Positions 48,796-55,591 of a DNA stretch of 64,000 nt are shown here, in pieces. Source of the DNA: Marinobacter sp. Lineage in GTDB: Bacteria; Pseudomonadota; Gammaproteobacteria; Pseudomonadales; Oleiphilaceae. Location of the stretch: the NCBI GenBank assembly GCA_014359475.1, contig JACIZI010000011.1, positions 1 to 64,000 of the forward strand, read 5' to 3'. Each line of letters opens with the position of its first letter. The stretch's first letter is position 1. A program made the translations under genes and the position numbers. The notes beneath the pieces are model-generated. The model saw nothing but the letters and a program-made list of their open reading frames with translations, was not told the DNA's origin and did not search any database.

Positions 48796-49230
48796 GCGAC
48801 AGCGGGGCTCGCAAAACCCTCCATCGGCTGCAGTTACTCCTGCACGTGATGCTGCCCTCAAGCGACACCCTGGCTCAACCCCGTCAGCAACGCACTTGTC
48901 CCTGCTGCGGCAAACCCATGTCCATGACCTTCTGGTGACGCTCCTGTCGCTGGCCCGTAATCCGGCGACGATGTCCGACCTGAACTCTCTGACACCCTCC
49001 ATGCACACCCCAAAGGGAGGAAACCAAAGCTCCTTATGACACAACAAACAGGACCCCAACCGGCTATCGGTTCCACCGATGGTCTCGGGTCCGTCTGGCC
49101 TGGCGAAAATGACCGACCAGGACCAGGACAAAACCACCTCTCAGTTCACCGCCGCTATTTCTTAATAGAGAAGCACCGGGCTCGTCCAACACCGGATCAG
49201 GTCGCGGCTGCGCGCGACCTATCCTTATTT
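48790..49230 (+). mobile_element. IS91-family remnant 1 (transposase C-terminus and ori end)
   Basis: Bases ~48795-48938 read RKTLHRLQLLLHVMLPSS and end CPCCGKPMSMTFW-stop, the zinc-ribbon C-terminus of an IS91-type HUH transposase. The catalytic part is gone. The last ~90 bases (about 49140-49230) closely match 51543-51632, the end of the second remnant, so they define a shared element terminus. It finishes at TTATTT directly before GTTATGC. Confidence 0.65.
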
Positions 49231-49256
49231 GTTATGCTCTCCTTGAGGTGCCACCA

Positions 49257-49284
49257 TGTGTATCATGAGCCACATTTATACACA
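49257..49284 (+). promoter_or_regulatory. Candidate VapB operator
   Basis: TGTGTAT (49257-49263) and ATACACA (49278-49284) form an interrupted palindrome 14 bases before the vapB GTG. That is where autoregulatory VapB(C) binding sites usually lie. Confidence 0.5.
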
Positions 49285-49298
49285 CACATAGGTGCAGC

Positions 49299-49493
49299 GT
49301 GAGAACGAACATTGTCATTGACGACCAATTGATGAACGAAGCCCTCAAGGCCTCCGGTTACGAGACCAAAAAAGAGGCCGTTGAGCAAGGTCTAAAGCTC
49401 CTTGTGCAAAAGAGCAAGCAGCAGCAGATTCGAAATTTGCGAGGCAAGATCAAGTGGGAAGGAGACCTGGATGAAATGCGGAGTGCCAGGTGA
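49299..49493 (+). CDS. vapB: VapB-family antitoxin
   Basis: The 64-residue protein starts MRTNIVIDDQLMNEALKASG, a ribbon-helix-helix DNA-binding domain. It continues YETKKEAVEQGLKLLVQKSK and ends with a toxin-binding tail containing KWEGDLDEMR. This is the layout of VapB antitoxins of the VapBC type II system. It starts with GTG 49299 and overlaps vapC by 4 bases. Confidence 0.88.
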   Translation: MRTNIVIDDQLMNEALKASGYETKKEAVEQGLKLLVQKSKQQQIRNLRGKIKWEGDLDEMRSAR

Positions 49494-49891
49494 TACTGGT
49501 GGATACCAGCGTCTGGGTCGACTATTTCAACGGCGCCGAGAGCCCACAGACTGATCTGCTGGACTCTTCGATAGTCGAGGGATCAGTCGCGATTGGCGAC
49601 CTCATATTCCTGGAGATCCTCCAAGGGATTCGCAGTGACAAGGAGTACCGCCAGACCAAACAAAGCCTATTGACGCTGGATCAGCATGAAATGTTTGGCA
49701 GAAAGATGGCCGGAAAGTGCGCCGACAATTATCGAGCACTCCGGAAAAAGGGGATTGCGATCAGAAAAACCGCCGATATCATCATCGCGACCTTCTGTAT
49801 AGAGAACGACCTCCCCCTACTTTTCCTGGATCGCGACTTCATCCCCTTCGTTGAGCACTTAGGCCTCGAACCGGCCCTAAGAGAAACATAA
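49490..49891 (+). CDS. vapC: VapC-family PIN domain toxin
   Basis: VapC toxins are PIN-domain ribonucleases, often cutting tRNA or rRNA. The 133-residue product has the acidic residues of the fold: ILVDTSVWVDYF (first Asp), GDLIFLEILQGIR (Glu) and RKTADIIIATFCIENDLPLLFLDRDF (C-terminal Asp pair). It starts with GTG 49490 inside vapB. Its stop codon TAA is the start of the attC site that follows, the tight packing expected of an integron cassette. Confidence 0.92.
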   Translation: MILVDTSVWVDYFNGAESPQTDLLDSSIVEGSVAIGDLIFLEILQGIRSDKEYRQTKQSLLTLDQHEMFGRKMAGKCADNYRALRKKGIAIRKTADIIIATFCIENDLPLLFLDRDFIPFVEHLGLEPALRET

Positions 49892-49969
49892 CGCCCGCGC
49901 CCGCCATCACCGGTGGCAAAACCGGAGCAAAGCGGAGGTTTTGGCATCCGGTGGATGGCCTGGTTAGCA
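49888..49969 (+). other. attC-like recombination site
   Basis: The site opens with CATAACGCCCG and closes with GGTTAGCA. The two halves pair imperfectly (GCCATCACCGGTGGCAAAACC with GGTTTTGGCATCCGGTGGAT), with unpaired bases on one side as in attC hairpins. It overlaps the vapC stop codon. Confidence 0.75.
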
Positions 49970-49997
49970 CTGCTCAACTGAACACCTGTGGCTAAAG

Positions 49998-50294
49998 TCA
50001 AAATGGTATTCCATCCTCGTCTTCTGTTGCACCTGATTCGGTAGACGGCTCAGGACCCAAAAGGGCGTCTTCAACCGGCATCAGCTCCCACAGCTCGTTC
50101 TGATGGAGCCAGATCGGATCAGCATTCTCCTCAATGAACTGATCTACAGGCATACCATCCACGGTTGGTGGCCGCTTTATTCTGACTTGCTTGCCGCTCA
50201 TAAAGACCCACTGGTACTTCCTTTGCCGCTCTGCCTTCGCGGCTTTCTTTGCTCTCTTTTGAGCCGGAGTGAGCTTTTTCTTAACCTTTGTCAT
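49998..50294 (-). CDS. Lysine-rich hypothetical cassette protein
   Basis: The 98-residue protein begins with a strongly basic stretch (MTKVKKKLTPAQKRAKKAAK). A middle QWVFMSGKQVRIKRPPTVDG and NADPIWLHQNELWELMP follow, with an acidic tail. It is not recognised. There is no clear ribosome binding site, and only about 20 bases upstream the group II intron end begins, so its original promoter has probably been displaced. Confidence 0.6.
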   Translation of the reverse strand: MTKVKKKLTPAQKRAKKAAKAERQRKYQWVFMSGKQVRIKRPPTVDGMPVDQFIEENADPIWLHQNELWELMPVEDALLGPEPSTESGATEDEDGIPF

Positions 50295-50314
50295 ATCTGA
50301 ACTTTTTGGTGCTA

Positions 50315-50520
50315 ATCGGGATAGGGAGGCACCTCACGGCACCTCTCCCCCCACACCACCGGGCATACGGATCACGTACCACGGCGGTTCGGCTGATTGA
50401 GTTGTTCAACGCTCAACAAGATCCGGTAACCCCAGCGACAGGAAGTACTGGCGGGGCAAGGCTTGCGCCAGACCCGGACTGCGGCTCAAGCGCCACGGGC
50501 CATGAGCAGATTTGGCCGTG
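50315..50520 (-). mobile_element. 3' end of a group II intron
   Basis: On the minus strand GAACCGCCGTGGTACGTGAT followed by CCGTATGCCCGGTGGTGTGG forms the domain V-type hairpin of a bacterial group II intron. A domain VI-like stem and the terminal CTATCCCGAT end at 50315. Upstream a frame ends LGLPDLVER-stop (50406-50408), compatible with the last residues of the intron reverse transcriptase. The rest of the intron is absent. The flanking exon reads TAGCACC, the complement of the GGTGCTA that begins the attC at 52899. Confidence 0.6.
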
Positions 50521-50522
50521 TT

Positions 50523-50641
50523 CCAAGCCAACCTTACACTCACGCCGCGCTTTCGCAACTGGCGGTAGCCGGCGCCGGAGCGATAGCGTAGGGAACCAAA
50601 AGCGCCACGCTTTTGGCGTCCGGTTGGCCGCCTTGTTGGAC
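50523..50641 (+). other. Possible attC-like site
   Basis: GCCAACC (50527-50533) pairs with GGTTGGC (50622-50628). GTTGGAC at 50635-50641 fits the GTTRRRY core, and internal GCGCC/GGCGT-type pairings are present. The motif AATGGAGGCG of the other sites is missing, so it may belong to a different cassette lineage or be coincidental. Confidence 0.35.
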
Positions 50642-51632
50642 GAAGCCGCTACGCGGCAGAGGCGGTCCAAATCGTCTGTAATCCTCTGAGTCCCTTCCAT
50701 GTCGGGAGGGCCTCCGAGGAGAGGCACCATGATTGCTCAAGACCATGCCCGATTCCAGTCCCTGTATCAACGCTACCTCACCGAACTGACCCTGTGGGGC
50801 AAGAGCGACAAGCCCATCGATCTGTATGCCCGTTGTCTGCGCCAGATCAGCGAGTATTTCGACACCTGCCCGGATCAGCTTGGCACCGATCAGCTCCAGC
50901 AGTATTTCAGGCGCAAAGCGCCTATCCGTCCTGCGGCCATCGCAGCTGTCCGGCCTGTCAGCACGGCACCAACAACCAATGGCTGGACCGGCAGCGGCAG
51001 AAGCTGTTGCCGGTGGACTATTATCTGGTGACCTTTACCCTGCCGGCCCAGCTCAGAGGCCTGGTTTGGCACCATCAGCGACGGCTCTATCACGCCCTGT
51101 TCTCGGTGGCTCAGGCCACCCTGAACCAGTTTGCCGGCAATGACCGGCGCATCGGCAGTGACCTGGGGCTGGTGGGGGTGTTGCACACTCATTCCCGGCG
51201 ACTCGCCTTCCATCCCCATGTGCATTTCGTGGTGCCCGGCGAACCCTGCAACGGCTGCAACTGCTCCTGCGCACACCACTACCCGAGACGCTGCCCGCCA
51301 AAAAGCGCACGCCAAGACTCTGTCCCTGCTGCGGTCAGGCCATGAATGTCACCCTGAGGCGCCGGCCCGACGCTCGCCGACGATGACACACCACCCATAC
51401 CATCACCCTCATGCACCGGATCAGGAGGCACAGGATAGCCTATGAAAGATTGAAACCCCTTTACCGCCAGTGGTTCAACCGCCGGCTTCAGCCTCGCTCG
51501 GCCCGGGAAAAGTGCCTTCCCGCCAAAGACCCATCCGGCCCCTCAGTTCCCCGAAGCTATTTCCTTAATAGAAGCACCCGGGTTCGTCCAACCCCGGATC
51601 AGGTCGCGGCTGCGCACGACCTATCCTTATTA
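50642..51632 (+). mobile_element. IS91-family remnant 2 with accessory recombinase fragment
   Basis: The element carries a short leader, the start of a tyrosine-recombinase-like gene and an internally deleted IS91-type transposase. Its ~90-base end (51543-51632) is shared with remnant 1. It ends at CTATCCTTATTA directly before GTTATGC (51633-51639). Both coding parts are broken, so it is not autonomous. Confidence 0.65.
50729..51384 (+). pseudogene. Fused and frameshifted integrase/IS91 transposase genes
   Basis: From ATG 50729 about 62 codons (YQRYLTELTLWGKSDKPIDL... ISEYFDTCPDQLGTDQLQQYF) match the N-terminal SAM-like domain of a phage-type integrase. At about 50920 the homology switches to the zinc-finger and catalytic part of an IS91 transposase in another frame. 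This reads PSCGHRSCPACQHGTNNQWL, then YYLVTFTLPAQLRGL and the HUH motif HPHVHFVVPG. After about 51250 another deletion joins the C-terminal CPCCGQAMNVTLRR in a third frame, ending at 51384. Confidence 0.7.
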
Positions 51633-51640
51633 GTTATGCA

Positions 51641-51904
51641 TTATTCGTAGTGGCTCCAGAGCCTGAGGACTTTCACCACTTGCTCGTCCTCTAACACTTG
51701 GTAGGCCAGGCGATGCTGAATATTGATGCGGCGTGAATAGGCCCCCGCAAGATCACCAATGAGTTTCTCAAACGGAGGTGGTTTGCGGTATGGATCTTCC
51801 GCTATCAGCGCTAAAAGTTCCTGGGCCTTTGGTTTGAGGCCGCTGGAGGCCAACTTCTTTGCATCTCTCTGGGCTTGCTTGGTGTAAACCAACTTCCATG
51901 TCAC
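51641..51904 (-). CDS. YoeB/Txe-family toxin
   Basis: The 87-residue RelE-fold protein (WKLVYTKQAQRDAKKLASSG... DPYRKPPPFEKLIGDLAGAYSRRINIQHRLAYQVLEDEQVVKVLRLWSHYE) has the YoeB/Txe signature. It shows SRRINIQHRLVY-like catalytic arginine and C-terminal His-Tyr, expected for ribosome-dependent mRNA cleavage. It overlaps its antitoxin by 4 bases. Its stop codon begins two bases after the attC-core-like GTTATGC. Confidence 0.9.
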   Translation of the reverse strand: MTWKLVYTKQAQRDAKKLASSGLKPKAQELLALIAEDPYRKPPPFEKLIGDLAGAYSRRINIQHRLAYQVLEDEQVVKVLRLWSHYE

Positions 51905-52143
51905 CAGTCCAGCTCCTCATCGCATTCATCCACGGGGGTATCCATCCCCTCACGAATAGACTCCCGCATACCTGGTACGGAGAGCAGATAAAGTGTTTCC
52001 TGAATTGCAGACCAGTCTTCCTCGGAAACCAGAACGGCTTTGTTCCGCTTACCCATGATGACGATTGGTTGGTGGGACTCGGCGGTCTCGTCGATCAACC
52101 GATATAGGTTGCTGCGCGCCTCAGTTGCTGTGATTCCGGTCAT
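51901..52143 (-). CDS. YefM/Phd-family antitoxin
   Basis: The 80-residue protein (MTGITATEARSNLYRLIDET... PIVIMGKRNKAVLVSEEDWSAIQETLYLL) is a typical Phd/YefM antitoxin. It has an N-terminal DNA-binding domain and an acidic C-terminal toxin-neutralising tail (TPVDECDEELDW). It is the first gene of the pair and would autorepress with YoeB. Confidence 0.92.
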   Translation of the reverse strand: MTGITATEARSNLYRLIDETAESHQPIVIMGKRNKAVLVSEEDWSAIQETLYLLSVPGMRESIREGMDTPVDECDEELDW

Positions 52144-52215
52144 GACGCACCTCTTGCGTGTTCAAACTTCCATCAAGTGTACGCCTATGGGCACGTACGT
52201 CAAGACGAACGCTTT

Positions 52216-52299
52216 GCAGAACGCCTGCAGCATGCGCGCCCACGCAATGGAGCCGAAGGCGCAATGTAGTGGGCGTCGCCGTGCCTGCAATGGTTAGCA
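52216..52299 (+). other. attC-like recombination site
   Basis: GCAGAACGCCTGCAGCATGC opens the site and GTGCCTGCAATGGTTAGCA closes it. GCGCCCAC pairs with GTGGGCGT. The central CAATGGAGCCGAAGGCGCAA corresponds to the loop motif of the other sites. It separates the YoeB/YefM cassette from the BrnTA cassette. Confidence 0.8.
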
Positions 52300-52337
52300 C
52301 TTGTTGACGCCTGCGTATATGCTGATAATATACTTTT

Positions 52338-52649
52338 ATGATCAATTGGGCACAAGTTACTGGCTTTGACTGGGACCAAGGTAACTCCCGCAAAAATGCG
52401 GAGAAACATGGCGTAAACCAGTCTGAGGCGGAAGAAATTTTCTTTAATGAGCCGCTTCTGGTGCTGGAAGACTCCAAACACAGCCAGACTGAGGCCCGTT
52501 TTCATGCCCTTGGTGAAACCGATGATGAGAGATTACTCCACATCACGTTCACACTGAGGCAGAACGGTACACTGATTCGGGTGATTTCCGCTCGCGACAT
52601 GCACCGAAAAGAGAGGGCTGTTTATGAGCAAACCAAAAAAGATGCCTGA
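52338..52649 (+). CDS. brnT: BrnT-family toxin
   Basis: BrnT is a RelE-like ribonuclease toxin. The 103-residue product has FDWDQGNSRKNAEKHGVNQSEAEEIFFNEP, HSQTEARFHALGETDDERLL and ISARDMHRKERAVYE, matching the family almost throughout, including the catalytic basic residues in the C-terminal strand. It overlaps the antitoxin gene by 26 bases (toxin first). Confidence 0.92.
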   Translation: MINWAQVTGFDWDQGNSRKNAEKHGVNQSEAEEIFFNEPLLVLEDSKHSQTEARFHALGETDDERLLHITFTLRQNGTLIRVISARDMHRKERAVYEQTKKDA

Positions 52650-52896
52650 GTTCAAAACTGAAGCACAAGAACGGGAATTCTGGGAAACCCACGATTCCAC
52701 CGACTACCTGGACTGGAGCCAGGCCAAGCAGGCTTCGTTCCCGAAACTGAAACCCTCTACCAAGACGATTTCACTCCGGTTGCCGGAAACTCTGCTTGAT
52801 CGGATCAAAATCGAAGCCAACAAGCGGGATATGCCTTATCAATCGCTGATCAAGGCTTGGCTTGCGGATGATGTGAACGACAGCCGTCGGACCTGA
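52624..52896 (+). CDS. brnA: BrnA-like antitoxin
   Basis: The 90-residue protein has FKTEAQEREFWETHDSTDYLDW, the toxin-contacting N-terminus seen in BrnA/CopG-type antitoxins. A ribbon-helix-helix follows (KTISLRLPETLLDRIKIEAN... MPYQSLIKAWLADDV). Translationally coupled to brnT. The attC site begins a few bases after its stop. Confidence 0.9.
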   Translation: MSKPKKMPEFKTEAQEREFWETHDSTDYLDWSQAKQASFPKLKPSTKTISLRLPETLLDRIKIEANKRDMPYQSLIKAWLADDVNDSRRT

Positions 52897-52898
52897 GG

Positions 52899-52982
52899 TG
52901 CTAACGCCCGCAGCATGCGTGGCTTTGGAATGGAGGCGAAGCCGCAATGGAAAAGACGTCGCCGTGCCTGCGATTGTTAATG
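52899..52982 (+). other. attC-like recombination site
   Basis: GTGCTAACGCCCGCAGCATG opens the site and GCCTGCGATTGTTAATG closes it. The arms pair (GCAGCATGCG with CGCCGTGCCTGC, imperfect), and AATGGAGGCGAAGCCGCAAT is the central motif. It overlaps the stop codon of the next, oppositely oriented gene, which uses the TAA complement within GTTAATG. Confidence 0.82.
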
Positions 52983-53372
52983 CTTTTGCTTGCGGCCCTT
53001 TGCAGAACCATGACCTTGGTGCTGAGACAGCGGCTCCGCACACTGATGAATAACCTCATCGGATTCGTAGTCCGTTACTTTTTCCACGTACCGATCATTT
53101 TCACGATCAATCAACATTGTTCGGTGTACATGTTTTTTTCTGCTTCGAGAGAAGCTTGGCCCAGTACGCTCTTCTATAAATGGTTTTTTCTGACCTGGTC
53201 GCCTCCCTTTGAGGCCCAGACCATCATAGGCGATTACCCGCTCCACTATACTGACGTGCACGGCTTTGCGCGTATCTCCACACTCGGGACATACTGAATC
53301 ACTTTCATCCAACTGTAATCCACAGCCCAAACACTCAATTGACTCTGATGTATCTGTCATAGGCATTAACAT
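52977..53372 (-). CDS. Zinc-ribbon hypothetical cassette protein
   Basis: The ~131-residue protein has an N-terminal zinc ribbon (ECLGCGLQLDESDSVCPECG, C-x2-C...C-x2-C). A strand-rich middle (VHVSIVERVIAYDGLGLKGR) and a basic C-terminus (SAKGRKQKH) follow. Function unknown. The start is uncertain: ATG 53372 has GGGGA upstream, and ATG 53360 (MTDTSESIECLG) is an alternative. Its stop overlaps the attC core, so it is the next cassette, with the gene reversed. Confidence 0.6.
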   Translation of the reverse strand: MLMPMTDTSESIECLGCGLQLDESDSVCPECGDTRKAVHVSIVERVIAYDGLGLKGRRPGQKKPFIEERTGPSFSRSRKKHVHRTMLIDRENDRYVEKVTDYESDEVIHQCAEPLSQHQGHGSAKGRKQKH

Positions 53373-53680
53373 TTGTATATAAGTCCCCAAGACCGCTTTC
53401 CCGATGACTCATATCTCCAGTCAGATTTCCTGAAAGCCAAGCAGAAAATTCCGGAAGGTCAATGAGCTACGATTCTGGATCGTATTCTGGACCCAGTAAA
53501 AACTGGTCGTTAAGACTAGTATCCTGTTTTTTCCGGATGGCGCAACCTGATGAAAATAAATGAGAAAACTCCATCTCGTTCATTGGGCCTGAATCACGCC
53601 CCCAAGACCGCATTTCAGTTGCGAGAAGGAATTCAATACGCTGTATATCAAGAGCCCTTCACTTCTTTTAGTAAAGAGCC
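53373..53680. other. Gene-free stretch closing the cassette region
   Basis: No convincing gene, attC site or terminator is visible. An open frame from 53550 runs into the antisense strand of the next gene and has no RBS. ATTCTGGA occurs twice, 13 bases apart, near 53475. This is probably the degenerate right edge of the array. Confidence 0.4.
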
Positions 53681-54250
53681 TTATTTACCCAGCAGCTCCT
53701 TCTTGAGATCTTTCTGGGCCGGCTTATCGGAAAGCCAGATGCCGAAAAGGATTTTCTTGAAGCGCAGATCGCCGATGGTGGCAAGTTCCTTGCCGTTTTT
53801 GGATGCACGGACCCCGTTGCCGGGCAGATACGCCAGCTCGAATGTATCCCCTTTGTTGATCTCGTCCGAAAACACGTCCAGAAAGGTATACACTTCCTCC
53901 GGAATGGCTGAGAGGTCGCCGTCCGTGGAATTGCGGAAACCCTCCATGGTCGCGTCTTTCATCCGCTCGCTGGTGATCATATCTGAAACGATATGCAGAA
54001 TGAGCACCTGGGGCTCGTCGGCATTGATAATGGCCCGGGCATCGGTTGTTTCTTCCGGGAGATAAAGGCTCGCCACATACTGATCCATGAACCACTTGGA
54101 GCGATCCCCTGCCCCGTTCAGCACCAGGGTCTTACCGTCAAGTTTATAGGTTTCCGGGATATTCACCCCGTCCAGGGTGCGGGCACCAATGGACATTACC
54201 GGGCCCAGTGCCAGAGAAAAAACCAGCAGAAAGTTAAAAAGAGATCGCAT
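53681..54250 (-). CDS. Chalcone isomerase-fold exported protein
   Basis: The 189-residue product has a signal peptide (LFNFLLVFSLALGPVMSIGA) and then a chalcone-isomerase-like domain. This reads TLDGVNIPETYKLDGKTLVLNGAG, DQYVASLYLPEETTDARAII and ISDLRFKKILFGIWLSDKP-like C-terminus. Bacterial members are periplasmic, probably ligand-binding, and not flavonoid enzymes; their role is unknown. It lies 3' of rpoS, separated by a terminator. Confidence 0.85.
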   Translation of the reverse strand: MRSLFNFLLVFSLALGPVMSIGARTLDGVNIPETYKLDGKTLVLNGAGDRSKWFMDQYVASLYLPEETTDARAIINADEPQVLILHIVSDMITSERMKDATMEGFRNSTDGDLSAIPEEVYTFLDVFSDEINKGDTFELAYLPGNGVRASKNGKELATIGDLRFKKILFGIWLSDKPAQKDLKKELLGK

Positions 54251-54376
54251 TGGCTGTTACCCCTGTTTCCAGAATGTTTGAGTCCAGCCACATAGTAGTG
54301 ATTAACACGTCTCGGGGCTGTTGCCAAAGTGCCAGGGGCACCTGCACGGCCGGCCAATGGAGGGGGCAGGTGACAG

Positions 54377-54405
54377 AAAGACCGGCCCGTCTGGCCGGTC
54401 TTTTT
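54377..54405 (-). terminator. Terminator after rpoS
   Basis: AAAGACCGGCC (54377-54387) pairs with GGCCGGTCTTT (54393-54403) across a 5-base loop, with T-rich flanks on both strands. It starts about 20 bases past the rpoS stop codon. Confidence 0.85.
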
Positions 54406-54424
54406 GCAGGAGTCCGGGGATGAC

Positions 54425-55444
54425 TTACTGGAACAGCATATTACCGGAAAGCCCCTCTTTCTCCAGAATCTCACGCAGACGACGCAGCGCCTCCACCTGG
54501 ATCTGGCGTACCCGCTCACGGGTCAGGCCGATTTCCTGCCCCACTTCTTCCAGGGTGCTGTTGGGATAACCCCGCAGTCCGAAACGACGCGACAGAACCT
54601 CTTGCTGTTTGTCGGTCAACTGGTCAATCCATTTCTCGACACAGGAACAGATATTATTGTCCTGCAGCAGGTCCGCCGGGTCGGAGGCGCCTTCATCGGC
54701 CACGGTATCCAGCAGGGACTTTTCACCGCCGCTGCCGATCGGGGTGTCCATTGAGGCAACCCGCTCGTTCAGGCCGAGCATTTTCTTCACATCCGCGACA
54801 GGCTTGTCGACCATACGGGCAATCTCTTCGGCCGAAGGCTCATGATCCAGCTTCTGAGCCAGGTCACGGGCGGCCCGCAGATACAGGTTCAGCTCTTTCA
54901 CTACATGGATCGGCAGACGAATCGTGCGAGTCTGGTTCATGATGGCCCGCTCGATGGTCTGGCGAATCCACCAGGTAGCGTAAGTGGAGAACCGGAAACC
55001 ACGCTCCGGGTCAAACTTTTCCACCGCCCGGATCAGGCCAAGGTTGCCTTCCTCGATAAGATCCAGCAGGGTCAGGCCCCGATTCACATAGCGACGTGCA
55101 ATTTTGACCACCAGCCGCAGATTGCTTTCGATCATGCGCTTGCGGCCGGATTCCTCTCCCTTGCGAGCCAGCCGGGAGAAGTAGACTTCCTCCTCGGCCG
55201 TCAACAGTGGGGAAAAGCCGATTTCGTTCAGATAGAGCTGGGTGGCGTCCAACTGCTTCTGACTGGAGTAATACTTACCGTGGGCGGGAAAATCCGCTAC
55301 CGGCTCGCCGGTTCCGGCTGCGGCTTTGCCGGGTTCTTCTACAACCAGTTGCTCTTCAGCCTGTTCCGCTTCTTCTACATCTGCAACGCGATCGACGATA
55401 AGTTCTGCTTGCTCTGCTGACATAACGCTTGCCCCGTCTTTCAT
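54425..55444 (-). CDS. rpoS: RNA polymerase sigma factor RpoS
   Basis: RpoS directs the stationary-phase and general stress response. The 339-residue protein has the RpoS hallmark [21 protein letters not shown]. Region 2 is [20 protein letters not shown] followed by [24 protein letters not shown], region 3 [21 protein letters not shown], and region 4 [35 protein letters not shown]. The N-terminal ~60 residues are acidic and variable. ATG 55444 (close AGGA) and ATG 55423 are both possible starts. nlpD lies upstream, where rpoS promoters often lie. Confidence 0.96.
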   Translation of the reverse strand: MKDGASVMSAEQAELIVDRVADVEEAEQAEEQLVVEEPGKAAAGTGEPVADFPAHGKYYSSQKQLDATQLYLNEIGFSPLLTAEEEVYFSRLARKGEESGRKRMIESNLRLVVKIARRYVNRGLTLLDLIEEGNLGLIRAVEKFDPERGFRFSTYATWWIRQTIERAIMNQTRTIRLPIHVVKELNLYLRAARDLAQKLDHEPSAEEIARMVDKPVADVKKMLGLNERVASMDTPIGSGGEKSLLDTVADEGASDPADLLQDNNICSCVEKWIDQLTDKQQEVLSRRFGLRGYPNSTLEEVGQEIGLTRERVRQIQVEALRRLREILEKEGLSGNMLFQ

Positions 55445-55591
55445 TGATCCTGGATAGTAAGTGACCCACCACAATTTTTATTATTTGCTGAGCCCTTGCG
55501 TGTTCGTCTTTTTTTATTATCAGGACATTTCGTTCCGGCACTGGAGAGATATTATGGTTCTTCTGAGTTGATAATCCGTGACAGCAGTATT

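Noticed and set aside
50103-50300. 65-codon plus-strand ORF over the lysine-rich cassette gene
   Set aside because: No RBS; composition is that of the complementary frame of the minus-strand gene.
53550-54065. 171-codon plus-strand ORF
   Set aside because: Runs antisense through the chalcone-isomerase-fold gene, which has a clear signal peptide and domain.
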